From the NCBI GenBank assembly GCA_016699675.1, contig CP064985.1, forward strand, positions 3,038,001-3,102,000: a stretch of 64,000 nt of DNA. The letters run 5' to 3'. How positions within the stretch are numbered: the stretch's first letter is position 1; each line of letters begins with the position of its first letter. Both the position numbers and the translations under genes were made by a program. Under the pieces are notes generated by a model. The model was not told the DNA's origin and did not search any database. It was given only the letters and a program-made list of their open reading frames with translations. Of this stretch, positions 27,365 to 36,394 are shown one piece after another. This DNA comes from Austwickia sp. (GTDB taxonomy: Bacteria > Actinomycetota > Actinomycetes > Actinomycetales > Dermatophilaceae).

Positions 27365-27389
27365 GCCCGGGCGTTCAGCACTCAGGACG

Positions 27390-27418
27390 GGTGCACCGGC
27401 CATCCCGGCCGGTGCACC
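27390..27418. terminator. bidirectional stem-loop between MFS and DASS genes
   Basis: A perfect 12-bp stem GGTGCACCGGCC (27390-27401) pairs with 27407-27418 around ATCCC. It lies between two convergent genes and has no T-tract. Confidence 0.7.
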
Positions 27419-27452
27419 GGTCCTGCGCTACGGAGCAGGCCATGGCTCCGAC

Positions 27453-28988
27453 TCAGGCGATCCCGACCAACTGCGTCATCACCGTCACGCCCGCGACGAT
27501 CAGGACGGCGCCGATGATGTCGAACACGAACCCGGAACGCACCATCTTCGTGATCGGGATCATCCCCGACCCGTAGACGATGGCGTTCGGCGGCGTGGAC
27601 ACCGGCAGCATGAAGCCGTACGACGAGCCGAACACCGCGGCCAGGGCCGGGATCACGGGCGAGACCCCGGCCGCCACGGCGATCGGGATCACGATGGGCA
27701 CGACGATGCCGACGCTGGCGGTGTTGCTGGTGGTCTCGGAAATGAGGATCGAAACGACGGTGGCCAGCAAGGTGATCGACAACAGGCTGGACACGCCCAG
27801 CCCGCTGGCGACGTTCGTGCCGATCGTCTTGGCCAGCCCCGTGCTGGACAGCAGCGTGCCCAGGGTGATGCCGCTGCCGAAGAGCAGGATGGTGCCCCAG
27901 TCGATCTGCGAGGCCTGGTTCCAGTTGAGGGTGAACTGACGGGCGCGCCAGTTCACCGGCAAGAAGAAGAGCATCGAGGCAGCCAGGACGGCCACGGCGC
28001 CCTCGTCGAGTCGGGTGGTGAGCCACGCCGCGACCACGTTCTTCTCGCCCAGGATCATCGCGAGGAAGCCCGGCGAGAACCACAGGACGACCGCCACGAC
28101 GAAGACGGCCAGGGTGTTCTTCTCCCCGCGGCTCCACGGTCCAAGCTCGCGGCGCTCCTGCACGACGTACTCGCGAACGCCGTGGATCCGACCGACTTCC
28201 GGTCGGTTCAGCATGACGAGGATGACGCACAGGGCGACGAACATCAGGATGACGATCGGCAGTGCGGTGAGGACCCACTGGAAGAACGACACTCGCAGGC
28301 CGGTCTGCCGCTCGATGAAGCCGAGGCCGATGAGGTTGGGCGGGCTGCCGATCGGGGTGGTCAAGCCGCCGACGCTCGCGCCGTACGCGATCATCAGCAT
28401 CAACGCCGTCCCGAAGCGGAGCCGGCTCGGGTGCGTGTCCGTTCCCGATTGCTCGCTGACGAATCGCCCCAGGGTGCCCATCATGCCGAGCCCGATCGGC
28501 AGCAGCATGGCCGTCGTCGCGGTATTGGAGATGCCGACGAACCCGTGGCACAGGGCGATGAGGCCGAAACCGATGATGACCCCGTACGTCGACGTGCCGA
28601 TTCCCGGCAACGACAGCACGAACAGGGCGAATCGGCGATCAAGACCATGGGTGGACATCGCCTTCGCGATGATGAAGGCACCGAGGAAGAGGAAGATCGT
28701 CGATGACGTGAAGCTGCTGAAGACGACTTGTGTCGATGATTGACTGCCCGCCGCGGCCGGCACTTGGAAGATGACACACAGGGCGAGCGCGAGGATGGCC
28801 GTGACCGGGATCGGTATCGCCTCGGTGAGCCAGAACAAGATGACGAAGACGAAGATCGCCGCGAGCGCCTTCTGATTCCAGGGCAAGGGGATCGGCGCGA
28901 GAAGCATCACCAGGAATGCACTGGGCGCCAGGAAGAGGCCCGCCGTCTGTCGGCTCCGCTCGAAACGTTGCTCCGCGGCAGTGAGCAC
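27453..28988 (-). CDS. DASS-family (SLC13-like) dicarboxylate:cation symporter
   Basis: The protein is 511 residues with about 12 helices. Family landmarks are FWLTEAIPIPVTAILALAL, the first SNT motif (GFVGISNTATTAML) with GSPPNLIG, and the second SNT motif (SETTSNTASVGIVVPI) followed by PVSTPPNAIVYGSGMI. These line the Na+ and carboxylate sites. It should import C4-dicarboxylates or similar anions. It converges on the catabolic operon, so a role in taking up a carboxylated intermediate is possible but not shown. GTG 28988 has GGAGGA upstream. Confidence 0.88.
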   Translation of the reverse strand: MLTAAEQRFERSRQTAGLFLAPSAFLVMLLAPIPLPWNQKALAAIFVFVILFWLTEAIPIPVTAILALALCVIFQVPAAAGSQSSTQVVFSSFTSSTIFLFLGAFIIAKAMSTHGLDRRFALFVLSLPGIGTSTYGVIIGFGLIALCHGFVGISNTATTAMLLPIGLGMMGTLGRFVSEQSGTDTHPSRLRFGTALMLMIAYGASVGGLTTPIGSPPNLIGLGFIERQTGLRVSFFQWVLTALPIVILMFVALCVILVMLNRPEVGRIHGVREYVVQERRELGPWSRGEKNTLAVFVVAVVLWFSPGFLAMILGEKNVVAAWLTTRLDEGAVAVLAASMLFFLPVNWRARQFTLNWNQASQIDWGTILLFGSGITLGTLLSSTGLAKTIGTNVASGLGVSSLLSITLLATVVSILISETTSNTASVGIVVPIVIPIAVAAGVSPVIPALAAVFGSSYGFMLPVSTPPNAIVYGSGMIPITKMVRSGFVFDIIGAVLIVAGVTVMTQLVGIA

Positions 28989-29220
28989 CTCCGCCTGTCC
29001 TCCAAGGTGGCGTAGGTTCCTCTCGGCATGGACTCGTCAGACATGTCAGATACCTCCCTTACGCACCGTTGCGCTTGAGGCGGGAGTGTATGGGCGGGCC
29101 CCTTTGCTGGACATCGGTTCACCTCGAACGCAGGCGAGCAGCGGGCCGCCGGGACGCCCACCGGTCGCCATGTGCTCCCGTCATCGGCGTGAACAGTCGT
29201 GGACTTGGCCGGGGTGTTCC

Positions 29221-29226
29221 TAGGCT
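29221..29226 (+). promoter_or_regulatory. -10 box of ppc
   Basis: TAGGCT lies 6 nt before ATG 29233, leaving no room for a ribosome binding site; a leaderless mRNA is likely. Confidence 0.45.
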
Positions 29227-29232
29227 GGGGGC

Positions 29233-31977
29233 ATGCCGCTGCCCAGCTCGCCTCCGCCCGGCGATCACCCTGCCGGACAACCGGACTCGGCGCTCCCCAG
29301 CGTCCGCTCCGACCTGGATCTGCTGACCTCGCTGCACGCGAGCGTGCTGGCGGAGTCCGGCCGCGAGGATCTCCTGGAGCTCATGCGCACGCTCGTAGCG
29401 GCCTCCGCCAGCGCCACGAATCGGGACAGCTTCGCCCGGCCGCACGCCATGGTGGCCGACCTCGACGACGGCACGGCGGCGGAGCTGGCCCGCGCGGTCA
29501 CCGTGCACCTGCACCTGACCAACCTCGCCGACGAGCGCCTGCGCGCGCGGTCGCTGCGCGCCGAGACCGCCGACTTCGGCACCGGGCTGGAGGATGGCGC
29601 GGTCGCCGCGGCGATCACCGAGCTCGGCCCGCGCGCCGCCGACCGGATCGCGGGGCTGCGCATCCACCCGGTGCTCACGGCCCATCCCACCGAGGCGCGT
29701 CGCCGCGCGGTCGCGACGGCGCTGGCCCGGATCAGCGAGCAGCTGGACCGGTACGACGACCCGTGGTCCGGCGGCCTCGAACGCGACTTCGCCCGGCGCC
29801 GGATGCTCGAGGACATCGACATCCTGCAACGCACCTCCACGCTTCGGCGGACCCGCCCCGAGCCCCAGGACGAGGTCAAGACGATCCTCACCGTCTTCGA
29901 CCAGACGCTGGTGCGGGCGGTGCCCCGGCTCTACCGGGCCGTCGACGAGGGCCTGCGCCACGCAGGCGTGTCGCGGAGCCTGCCGCCCGCGTTCGTGCGG
30001 TTCGGCAGCTGGATCGGCGGGGACCGCGACGGCAACCCGTTCGTCACCGCCGACGTCACCCGGCGCACCATGGCCGCCCAGGCCGAGCACGCCATCGCCG
30101 CGCTCGCCCGGATCGCCGGCCGGATCGCGCGGACGCTCACCATGGACGAGGTCGGCACCCCGCCCTCCGATGCGCTCGTGGAGGCCCTGGCCAACGACGC
30201 CGTACGGCTGCCAGAGGCCATGGCCCGCTTCGTCAAGGACTCGCCGGGGGAGCCGCACCGGCAGAAGATGCTCGTCATCGTCACCCGGCTCGAGCTGACG
30301 CTCGCCGAGCGCGCGGGACTCGCCTACGCGGGTCCGGCCGAGGTGCTCGCGGACCTCGCGCTGGTCCAGGAGAGCCTGGTGGCAGCGGGGGACGCGCGGG
30401 CGGCGTACGGCGAGCTGCAGCAGCTGATCTGGCTGGTCCAGACCTTCGGTTTCCACCTGGCCGAGCTCGAGGTCCGGCAGCACTCGGCCGTCCACGAGGC
30501 GGCCCTGGTGGAGCTGCTCACGGGGGTCGAGGGCGTCGCCGATCCGCTGGCGGCCGCGCGCGATGCGGCGTATCTGGATCGACTCGCCACCCACGGGTGG
30601 CCCGACGGCGTCGCCGGGCGGCGCACCGCCGAGGCCTCGGAGCGGACGGCCGAGGTCCTCGACACCCTGCGCGTGATGGCGTGGTTGCAGGAGCGGTGGG
30701 GGCCGCACTGCTGCGGGCGGTACATCGTCAGCTTCAGCCAGAGCGCCGCCCACCTCGCCGCGGTGCGCGCCCTCGCCCGGCTCGCGGTCGGCGACCGCCC
30801 GTTGCGGCTCGACGTCGTGCCCCTCTTCGAGACGGGAGAAGACCTCGAACGCTCCCGCGAGACGCTGCAGGAGTGGTTCGCGCTGCCCACCACCGCCGCC
30901 TGGGTGACGACGACCGGCCGCAACGTCGAGGTCATGCTCGGCTACTCCGACTCGGCCAAGGACGTCGGACCGGCGAGCGCCACGCTCACCCTGGACCAGG
31001 CCCAGCAGAAGCTGGTGTCGTGGGCGGAGCGGCACGACGTACGGCTCACGCTCTTCCACGGCCGCGGCGGCTCCCTGGGCCGCGGCGGCGGTCCGCTGCA
31101 CCGCGCGATCCTGGCGCAGCCGACGGGATCGGTGGACGGCCGGTTCAAGGTGACGGAGCAGGGGGAGGTGATCGCGGCGCGGTACGGCGACGTGCTCGTG
31201 GGGCAGCGCCACCTCGAACGCCTCACCAGCGCCGTGCTCCTGACGGACGAACCCGAGCGGGCGCGGCTGCGGGGCAAGAGCGGTCGGGGGTACGCCGAGG
31301 TCGGCGCGCGCATCGACGCCGCGTCGCGGACCGCGTACCGCGAGCTGGTTACGAGCCCGGGGCTGGTCGAATTGCTCGCCCAGGCGAGCCCGCTCGACGA
31401 GCTCGGCGAGCTGCGGCTGGGCTCTCGCCCGTCGCGCCGCAGCGGGGTCGATGTCGGCCGGTCGCTGGCCGACCTGCGGGCGATCCCGTGGGTGTTCGCG
31501 TGGGCGCAGGCGCGGGTGAACGTGCCCGGCTGGTACGGGCTGGGGACGGGCCTCGCCGCGGTGGGCGACCTGGCGGAGCTGCGCCGCGCCTACCGGGACT
31601 GGCCGCTGTTCGCCTCGCTCATCGACGTGGCGGAGATGAGCCTGGCCAAAGCCGACCGGGCGCTGGGGGAGGCGTTCCTGGAGCTGGGCGACGCGCCGGA
31701 GCTGGTCGGGCGGATCCTGGCCGAGTACGACCTGACCTTGCAGTGGGTGCTCGACGTGCTCGACCAGCGGGAACTGTTGGAGCGCAAGCCGCACCTGCAC
31801 GCGGCGATCGAGATGCGGCGCCCCTACATCAACGCCCTGTCGCACCTGCAGATCCACGCGCTGCGGACGCTGCACGGGCCGGACGCGCTCGCCGACCCGG
31901 AGCTGGCGGAGCGGTGGCGCACCGTGGTGCTGCTGACGATGAACGGCGCCGCGGCGGGGCTGCAGAACACCGGCTGA
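29233..31977 (+). CDS. ppc: phosphoenolpyruvate carboxylase
   Basis: The 914-residue enzyme makes oxaloacetate from PEP and bicarbonate, refilling the TCA cycle. Catalytic His is in LTAHPTEARRR and WIGGDRDGNPFV is conserved nearby. The catalytic Lys is in LGYSDSAKDVG, the Arg loop is FHGRGGSLGRGGGP, and KVTEQGEVI follows. The C-terminus ends in QNTG, the usual effector-site tail. The length is normal for the bacterial enzyme. It is monocistronic and ends at a strong terminator shared with lpd. Confidence 0.97.
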   Translation: MPLPSSPPPGDHPAGQPDSALPSVRSDLDLLTSLHASVLAESGREDLLELMRTLVAASASATNRDSFARPHAMVADLDDGTAAELARAVTVHLHLTNLADERLRARSLRAETADFGTGLEDGAVAAAITELGPRAADRIAGLRIHPVLTAHPTEARRRAVATALARISEQLDRYDDPWSGGLERDFARRRMLEDIDILQRTSTLRRTRPEPQDEVKTILTVFDQTLVRAVPRLYRAVDEGLRHAGVSRSLPPAFVRFGSWIGGDRDGNPFVTADVTRRTMAAQAEHAIAALARIAGRIARTLTMDEVGTPPSDALVEALANDAVRLPEAMARFVKDSPGEPHRQKMLVIVTRLELTLAERAGLAYAGPAEVLADLALVQESLVAAGDARAAYGELQQLIWLVQTFGFHLAELEVRQHSAVHEAALVELLTGVEGVADPLAAARDAAYLDRLATHGWPDGVAGRRTAEASERTAEVLDTLRVMAWLQERWGPHCCGRYIVSFSQSAAHLAAVRALARLAVGDRPLRLDVVPLFETGEDLERSRETLQEWFALPTTAAWVTTTGRNVEVMLGYSDSAKDVGPASATLTLDQAQQKLVSWAERHDVRLTLFHGRGGSLGRGGGPLHRAILAQPTGSVDGRFKVTEQGEVIAARYGDVLVGQRHLERLTSAVLLTDEPERARLRGKSGRGYAEVGARIDAASRTAYRELVTSPGLVELLAQASPLDELGELRLGSRPSRRSGVDVGRSLADLRAIPWVFAWAQARVNVPGWYGLGTGLAAVGDLAELRRAYRDWPLFASLIDVAEMSLAKADRALGEAFLELGDAPELVGRILAEYDLTLQWVLDVLDQRELLERKPHLHAAIEMRRPYINALSHLQIHALRTLHGPDALADPELAERWRTVVLLTMNGAAAGLQNTG

Positions 31978-31991
31978 ACCCGACGGACGCG

Positions 31992-32029
31992 GAGGGGTGC
32001 CCGCCCCCGGTGTGGGGCGGGCACCCCTC
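31992..32029. terminator. bidirectional terminator between ppc and lpd
   Basis: A perfect 16-bp G+C-rich stem (31992-32007 with 32014-32029) has a 6-nt loop, CGGTGT. It lies 14 nt after the ppc stop and 17 nt after the lpd stop on the other strand. Confidence 0.85.
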
Positions 32030-32046
32030 GGTGCCGAAGCGGTGGC

Positions 32047-33441
32047 TCAGAAGTTGATCATGTGCCCCGCGATGCCGTGCATGGCCTCCTTGAGGGCCTC
32101 GCCGAGCGTCGGGTGGGCGAACACCGTGCGGCTGACCTCGTCGGCCGTCAGGTCCCACTGCTTGGCGACGCTTGCTGCAGGCAGCAGTTCGGTGACGTCC
32201 GGGCCGATCATGTGCACGCCGAGGATCTCGTTGTACTTGGCGTCGGCGACCACCTTGACGAAGCCGACACCTTCGCCGAGGCCCTGCGCCTTGCCGTTGG
32301 CGGTGAACGGGAAGCTCGCCGTCTTGATCTCGTGGCCGGCGTCCTTGGCCTGCGCCTCGGTCAAGCCCATCGAGGCGATCTGCGGGTGGCAGTAGGTCGC
32401 CCGCGGGATGTTGACGTAGTCGACCGGCATGGTCTCGGCGCCGGCGATGGTCTCCGCGGCGACGATGCCCATGGCCTCGGCGACGTGGGCCAGCATCATC
32501 TTGGCGGTGCAGTCGCCGATGGCGTAGACGTTGGGCACGTTGGTGCGGCAGTAGTCGTCGATCTCGATGGCGCCGCGCTCGGAGACCGTCACGCCGATGT
32601 TCTCGAGGCCGTAGCCGGTGACGCGGGGCGCGAATCCGAAGGCGGTGAGCATGCGCTCCGCCTCGAGCACCTGCTTGTCGCCGCCGGCGGCGGGGGAGAC
32701 CGTGACCTTGACGCCGGAGCCGGTGTCCTCGACCGACTCGACCTTGGTGCCGGTCATCACCTTTACGCCGAGCTTCTTGTAGTGCTTGGCGAGCTCCTTG
32801 GACACGTCGGCGTCCTCCGTGGGGACCATCCGGTCGAGGAACTCCACGATCGTCACGTCGACGCCGAAGTTGGCCATCACGTAGGCGAACTCGACGCCGA
32901 TCGCGCCGGACCCGCCGATGATGATGGACTTCGGCAGGTTCTCGTCGAGGATCTGCTCCTCGTAGGTCACGACGTTCTTGGATAGCTCGATGCCCATCGT
33001 CTTGACCGTCGCACCGGCCGCGATGATGAGGTGGTCGAACGTGACGGTCTTCTTCTCGCCGCCGTCGGACTCGACCTCCATGGAGGTCGGGCTGGTGAGC
33101 GTGCCCCAGCCGTCGATCTCGGTGATCTTGTTCTTCTTCATCAGGAAGTGGACGCCCTTGACGATGCCCGCGCTGACCTGACGGGACCGCTTGTGGGTCG
33201 GGCCGAACGACATCGTCGCGTCGCCCTCGATGCCGTACTTGGCCTTCTCGTGGTTCAGCGTGTGCGCGAGTTCGGCGTTCTTCAACAGCGCCTTGCTCGG
33301 AATGCAGCCCACGTTGAGGCAGACTCCGCCCCAATAGCGCTTCTCGACCACGGCAACCTTCTTGCCGAGCTGCGCGGCCCGGATCGCCGCCACGTATCCG
33401 CCCGGGCCGGCGCCCAGGACCACCACATCGAAGTCAGCCAT
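32047..33441 (-). CDS. lpd: dihydrolipoyl dehydrogenase
   Basis: This 464-residue FAD disulfide reductase is the E3 component of 2-oxoacid dehydrogenases. It has the FAD Rossmann motif VVLGAGPGGYVAAIRAA, redox-active GGVCLNVGCIPSK, the NAD site IIIGGSGAIGVEFAY, the second FAD motif VYAIGDCTAKMM, and the C-terminal His-Glu pair in FAHPTLGEALKEAM. There is no E2 or E1 gene next to it, so the subunit is supplied in trans, as is common in actinobacteria. ATG 33441 lies 6 nt after a TAGGCT box. Confidence 0.96.
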   Translation of the reverse strand: MADFDVVVLGAGPGGYVAAIRAAQLGKKVAVVEKRYWGGVCLNVGCIPSKALLKNAELAHTLNHEKAKYGIEGDATMSFGPTHKRSRQVSAGIVKGVHFLMKKNKITEIDGWGTLTSPTSMEVESDGGEKKTVTFDHLIIAAGATVKTMGIELSKNVVTYEEQILDENLPKSIIIGGSGAIGVEFAYVMANFGVDVTIVEFLDRMVPTEDADVSKELAKHYKKLGVKVMTGTKVESVEDTGSGVKVTVSPAAGGDKQVLEAERMLTAFGFAPRVTGYGLENIGVTVSERGAIEIDDYCRTNVPNVYAIGDCTAKMMLAHVAEAMGIVAAETIAGAETMPVDYVNIPRATYCHPQIASMGLTEAQAKDAGHEIKTASFPFTANGKAQGLGEGVGFVKVVADAKYNEILGVHMIGPDVTELLPAASVAKQWDLTADEVSRTVFAHPTLGEALKEAMHGIAGHMINF

Positions 33442-33447
33442 GGGGGC

Positions 33448-33453
33448 AGCCTA
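33448..33453 (-). promoter_or_regulatory. -10 box of lpd
   Basis: TAGGCT on the minus strand lies 6 nt before the lpd ATG at 33441; leaderless start likely. Confidence 0.45.
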
Positions 33454-33503
33454 TCGGGGCGCCGGTGGGGAGGGCACGGCGTACGACCGGCTGGGCCCTG
33501 TCC

Positions 33504-33509
33504 TACGCT
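33504..33509 (+). promoter_or_regulatory. -10 box of the EamA-type gene
   Basis: TACGCT lies 7 nt before ATG 33517; no ribosome binding site intervenes. Confidence 0.4.
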
Positions 33510-33516
33510 GGCGCGC

Positions 33517-34476
33517 ATGTCACCGGTCCGACTGCGCGCCAACCTCATGCTGCTCGTGGCGGCGGCCATCTGGGGGTTTGCGTTCGTCGCGCAGGTCGTC
33601 GGGGCGGAGCATGTGGGCCCGCTGACGTTCAACGGGGTCCGGTTTGCCCTCGGCGCGCTCTCGCTGCTGCCGCTCATCACCGTCCTCGATCGACGGAGCG
33701 GCACGGCGCGGGCGGACCGGCTCGCGGCCTGGCGCCGGTGCCGGGCCCCGGGGCTCCTGGTGGGCGCGGTTCTATTCGTGGCGGCGCTGTTTCAGCAGGC
33801 CGGGATGGGGCTCACGACGGCGGGCAAGGGCAGCTTCATCACTGGGCTCTACATCGTGCTCGTGCCCCTGGTCGGCATGCTGCTGGGGCATCGGACGGGC
33901 CGGTTCACGTGGGCCGGCGTCGGGCTGGCCCTGGTCGGTCTCTACCTGCTCTGCGTGACGGAGGGGCTCACGATCGCCGCCGGGGACGCCCTGGTGCTGG
34001 CGTGCGCGGTCTTCTTCACCGGGCACATCCTGCTCATCGACCGGTACGCGCGGCTCGACGCGCTGCGCCTCTCCGTCACCCAGTTCGGGACATGCGCGCT
34101 GCTCAACCTGGGGGCGGCGGCGGTCGTGGAGCCGACGCCGTACGCCGGGATCGGCGCGGCCCTGGTGCCGATGCTGTACGGCGGCCTCATGTCGGTCGGG
34201 GTGGGATACACGCTGCAGATCCTCGGCCAGCGCGACGCCCTGCCGTCCCACGCGGCGCTGCTCATGTCGATGGAGTCGGTCTTCGGGGTGATCGGCGGGG
34301 CGCTGCTGCTCGGGGAGACGATGACCGCACGGGGCTACGCGGGTTGCGCGGTCATGCTCGCCGGGATCTTGCTGTCGCAAGCCGGCACCCCGCCCGGTGC
34401 GGATCCCCGCCCGCCGAGCGAGCCGACGGCGCTGCCGCCCGGCGTACCGGTCGTGGACGTCAACGACCGCTCCTGA
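33517..34476 (+). CDS. EamA/DMT-superfamily transporter
   Basis: The protein is 319 residues with ten predicted helices in two EamA repeats (first from LMLLVAAAIWGFAFVAQVV, second from LACAVFFTGHILLIDRYARL). The C-terminal repeat ends with the typical ESVFGVIGGALLLGETM. Members export amino acids or other small metabolites; the substrate is not indicated. The last 35 residues are a Pro-rich cytoplasmic tail. It is divergent from lpd, with only 75 bp between the starts. Confidence 0.88.
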   Translation: MSPVRLRANLMLLVAAAIWGFAFVAQVVGAEHVGPLTFNGVRFALGALSLLPLITVLDRRSGTARADRLAAWRRCRAPGLLVGAVLFVAALFQQAGMGLTTAGKGSFITGLYIVLVPLVGMLLGHRTGRFTWAGVGLALVGLYLLCVTEGLTIAAGDALVLACAVFFTGHILLIDRYARLDALRLSVTQFGTCALLNLGAAAVVEPTPYAGIGAALVPMLYGGLMSVGVGYTLQILGQRDALPSHAALLMSMESVFGVIGGALLLGETMTARGYAGCAVMLAGILLSQAGTPPGADPRPPSEPTALPPGVPVVDVNDRS

Positions 34477-34616
34477 GCTGCACCTTCGCTGCCATGGCGG
34501 CACCGGCCGGGGGACGGACGAGTGACGGGGGGCCGGCGCATGCGGGTCGCCGTACGTGAGGGATGGCACGCCCGTACCGGCGCCGTGCGCAGCGCGGATC
34601 GGGCAGGATTCGCCCC

Positions 34617-35669
34617 ATGGCGAAGGTGATGAGCGGGAACTACTTCGAGGACTTCGAGATCGGGCAGCGGCTGCGGCACGCGACGCCCCGCACGGTGACC
34701 GAGGGAGATGTGGCGCTCTACCAGGCGCTGTACGGATCGCGGTTCGCGGTCTCCTCCGGGGCGACCTTCGCGGCGGCCTGCGGCCAGGAGCGGATGCCGA
34801 TCGACTCGCTGCTGACCTTCCACATCGTGTTCGGCAAGACCGTCCCGGACGTCTCCATCAACGCCGTGGCCAATCTCGGTTATGCCGGCGGCGTGTTCGG
34901 CGTCCCGGTCTTCCCCGGCGACACGCTGACCACCACCTCCGAGGTCACCGGCCTGAAGGAGAACTCCAACGGCAAGACCGGCGTGGTTTACGTGCATTCT
35001 GTGGGCGTCAACCAGCGCGACGAGGTCGTCCTGGACTACAACCGCTGGGTCATGGTGAACAAGAAGGACCAGGCCAAGCCCGCACCCGACACGGTGGTCC
35101 CGAGCCTGCCGACGTCGGTGCCGGTCGATCAGCTGCAGGTGCCCTGGTCGATCCGCAAGGGCGGCTACGACGTCGAGCTCGCCGGCTCGCCGTACCTGTG
35201 GGACGACTACGAGGTCGGCGAGAAGATCGACCACGTCGACGGCAACACCATCGAGGAGGCGGACCACATGATGGCCACCCGCCTCTACCAGAACACGGCC
35301 AAGGTCCACTTCAACCAGCACACCGAGGGCCAGGGCCGCAACGGCCGCCGCATCGTCTACGGCGGCAACATCATCAGCTTCGCGCGCGCCCTGAGCTTCA
35401 ACGGCCTGGGCAACGCCCTGTCCATCGCGGCGATCAACGGCGGCTCGCACACCAACCCCACCTTCGCCGGGCACACGGTCTACGCCTGGTCGGAGGTCCT
35501 CGAGAAGCTGGTGCTGCCTGGCCGCGACGACATCGGCGCCCTGCGCGTGCGCACCGTCGCCACCAAGGACCTGCCCTGCGCGGAATTCCCGTACAAGGGC
35601 GAGGACGGCAAGTACCTGCCGAACGTGGTCCTCGACTTCGACTACACAGTGCTGATGCCGCGCCGGTGA
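34617..35669 (+). CDS. MaoC-family double hot-dog dehydratase, mesaconyl-CoA hydratase-like
   Basis: The 350-residue protein has two hot-dog modules. The first starts YFEDFEIGQRLRHATPRTVT and carries GDVALYQALYGSRF. The second starts LWDDYEVGEKIDHVDGNTI and holds TRLYQNTAKVHFNQH. This arrangement resembles mesaconyl-C1-CoA or beta-methylmalyl-CoA hydratases and related enoyl-CoA hydratases. No ethylmalonyl-CoA or 3-hydroxypropionate pathway gene is nearby, so the acyl-CoA substrate is open. ATG 34617 is chosen because AGGA lies 9 nt upstream and homologous sequence begins there; the frame is open to 34563. Confidence 0.85.
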   Translation: MAKVMSGNYFEDFEIGQRLRHATPRTVTEGDVALYQALYGSRFAVSSGATFAAACGQERMPIDSLLTFHIVFGKTVPDVSINAVANLGYAGGVFGVPVFPGDTLTTTSEVTGLKENSNGKTGVVYVHSVGVNQRDEVVLDYNRWVMVNKKDQAKPAPDTVVPSLPTSVPVDQLQVPWSIRKGGYDVELAGSPYLWDDYEVGEKIDHVDGNTIEEADHMMATRLYQNTAKVHFNQHTEGQGRNGRRIVYGGNIISFARALSFNGLGNALSIAAINGGSHTNPTFAGHTVYAWSEVLEKLVLPGRDDIGALRVRTVATKDLPCAEFPYKGEDGKYLPNVVLDFDYTVLMPRR

Positions 35670-35678
35670 CATCGGTTT

Positions 35679-35708
35679 CGGTGGCGCCGGCCGGCGCCGG
35701 CGCCACCG
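35679..35708. terminator. bidirectional stem-loop between MaoC and methyltransferase genes
   Basis: A perfect 13-bp stem (35679-35691 with 35696-35708) closes a CGGC loop between two convergent genes. Confidence 0.75.
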
Positions 35709-35729
35709 GCTCCCGGTAGAGGAACCCCG

Positions 35730-36353
35730 TCAGGCCGGGCGTTGTGCCGTCGCCAGGAAGAGGGGGAATGCGCGCGTCTCGTCGCGGACGACCTTGTCCA
35801 CCACGGTGGCGGTCGTGATGCGCACCCCCACGAACCCGGCGTGGGTCAACCAGGCGACGATGTCGGCGCGGGGAAACCCGTTTGGTCCCTCGAAGTCGGC
35901 GTGCTGCGCGTGGAAGGCGCCGTCCGGGTCGTGGTCAAGGTCGACCAAGGCGATCCGACCGCCCCGGGCGAGCACGTCGTACGCCGCGCGCAGCGCGCCC
36001 GCCACGTCGGCCATGTGGTGCAGCGCCAGCTGCGACAGGACCAGGCCGTAGGGGCCACCGGGCAGGGCGGTCTCCTGCGCGCCAACGAGTTCGGCGCGCC
36101 ACGCCGTCAGGTGGAGCTCAGCAATGCGGGCGCGGGCGACCTGAACCATGCCCGGCGCGGAGTCGGTCAACGTGACGGGTCCGAGGGTGTCGGCCAGCTG
36201 GCGGCACAGCAGCCCCGTGCCCGCGCCGAGCTCCAGGGTGGCCGGATGGTCGTCGAGGTCGACGGCCGCGCGGATGGCGTCGGCCACGGCCCTGCTGCGC
36301 GCGACCCGGTCCGGTCGGTCATCCCAAGTTGCGGCCTCGCCGGAGAAATCCAT
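35730..36353 (-). CDS. class I SAM-dependent methyltransferase
   Basis: The 207-residue protein has motif I in TLELGAGTGLLCRQLA, the acidic residue after beta-2 in VTLTDSAPGM, and motif IV-like LVLSQLALHHM. It resembles the Methyltransf_11 type, with small-molecule acceptors; the substrate is unknown. ATG 36353 is preferred over ATG 36377 because TACGCT lies 7 nt before it, fitting a leaderless start. It is divergent from the PHP gene. Confidence 0.85.
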   Translation of the reverse strand: MDFSGEAATWDDRPDRVARSRAVADAIRAAVDLDDHPATLELGAGTGLLCRQLADTLGPVTLTDSAPGMVQVARARIAELHLTAWRAELVGAQETALPGGPYGLVLSQLALHHMADVAGALRAAYDVLARGGRIALVDLDHDPDGAFHAQHADFEGPNGFPRADIVAWLTHAGFVGVRITTATVVDKVVRDETRAFPLFLATAQRPA

Positions 36354-36360
36354 GCCGGTC

Positions 36361-36366
36361 AGCGTA
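36361..36366 (-). promoter_or_regulatory. -10 box of the methyltransferase gene
   Basis: TACGCT on the minus strand lies 7 nt before ATG 36353 and helps choose that start. Confidence 0.4.
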
Positions 36367-36381
36367 CGTCGCCCCATCCCA

Positions 36382-36387
36382 TAGGCT
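36382..36387 (+). promoter_or_regulatory. -10 box of the PHP gene
   Basis: TAGGCT lies 7 nt before GTG 36395; leaderless start likely. Confidence 0.45.
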
Positions 36388-36394
36388 GGTTGGC

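Noticed and set aside
29119..31875. 918-residue open frame antisense to ppc
   Set aside because: It mirrors the ppc codons in a high-G+C sequence, is Arg/His/Gly/Pro-rich and has no domain. ppc itself is complete and unmistakable.
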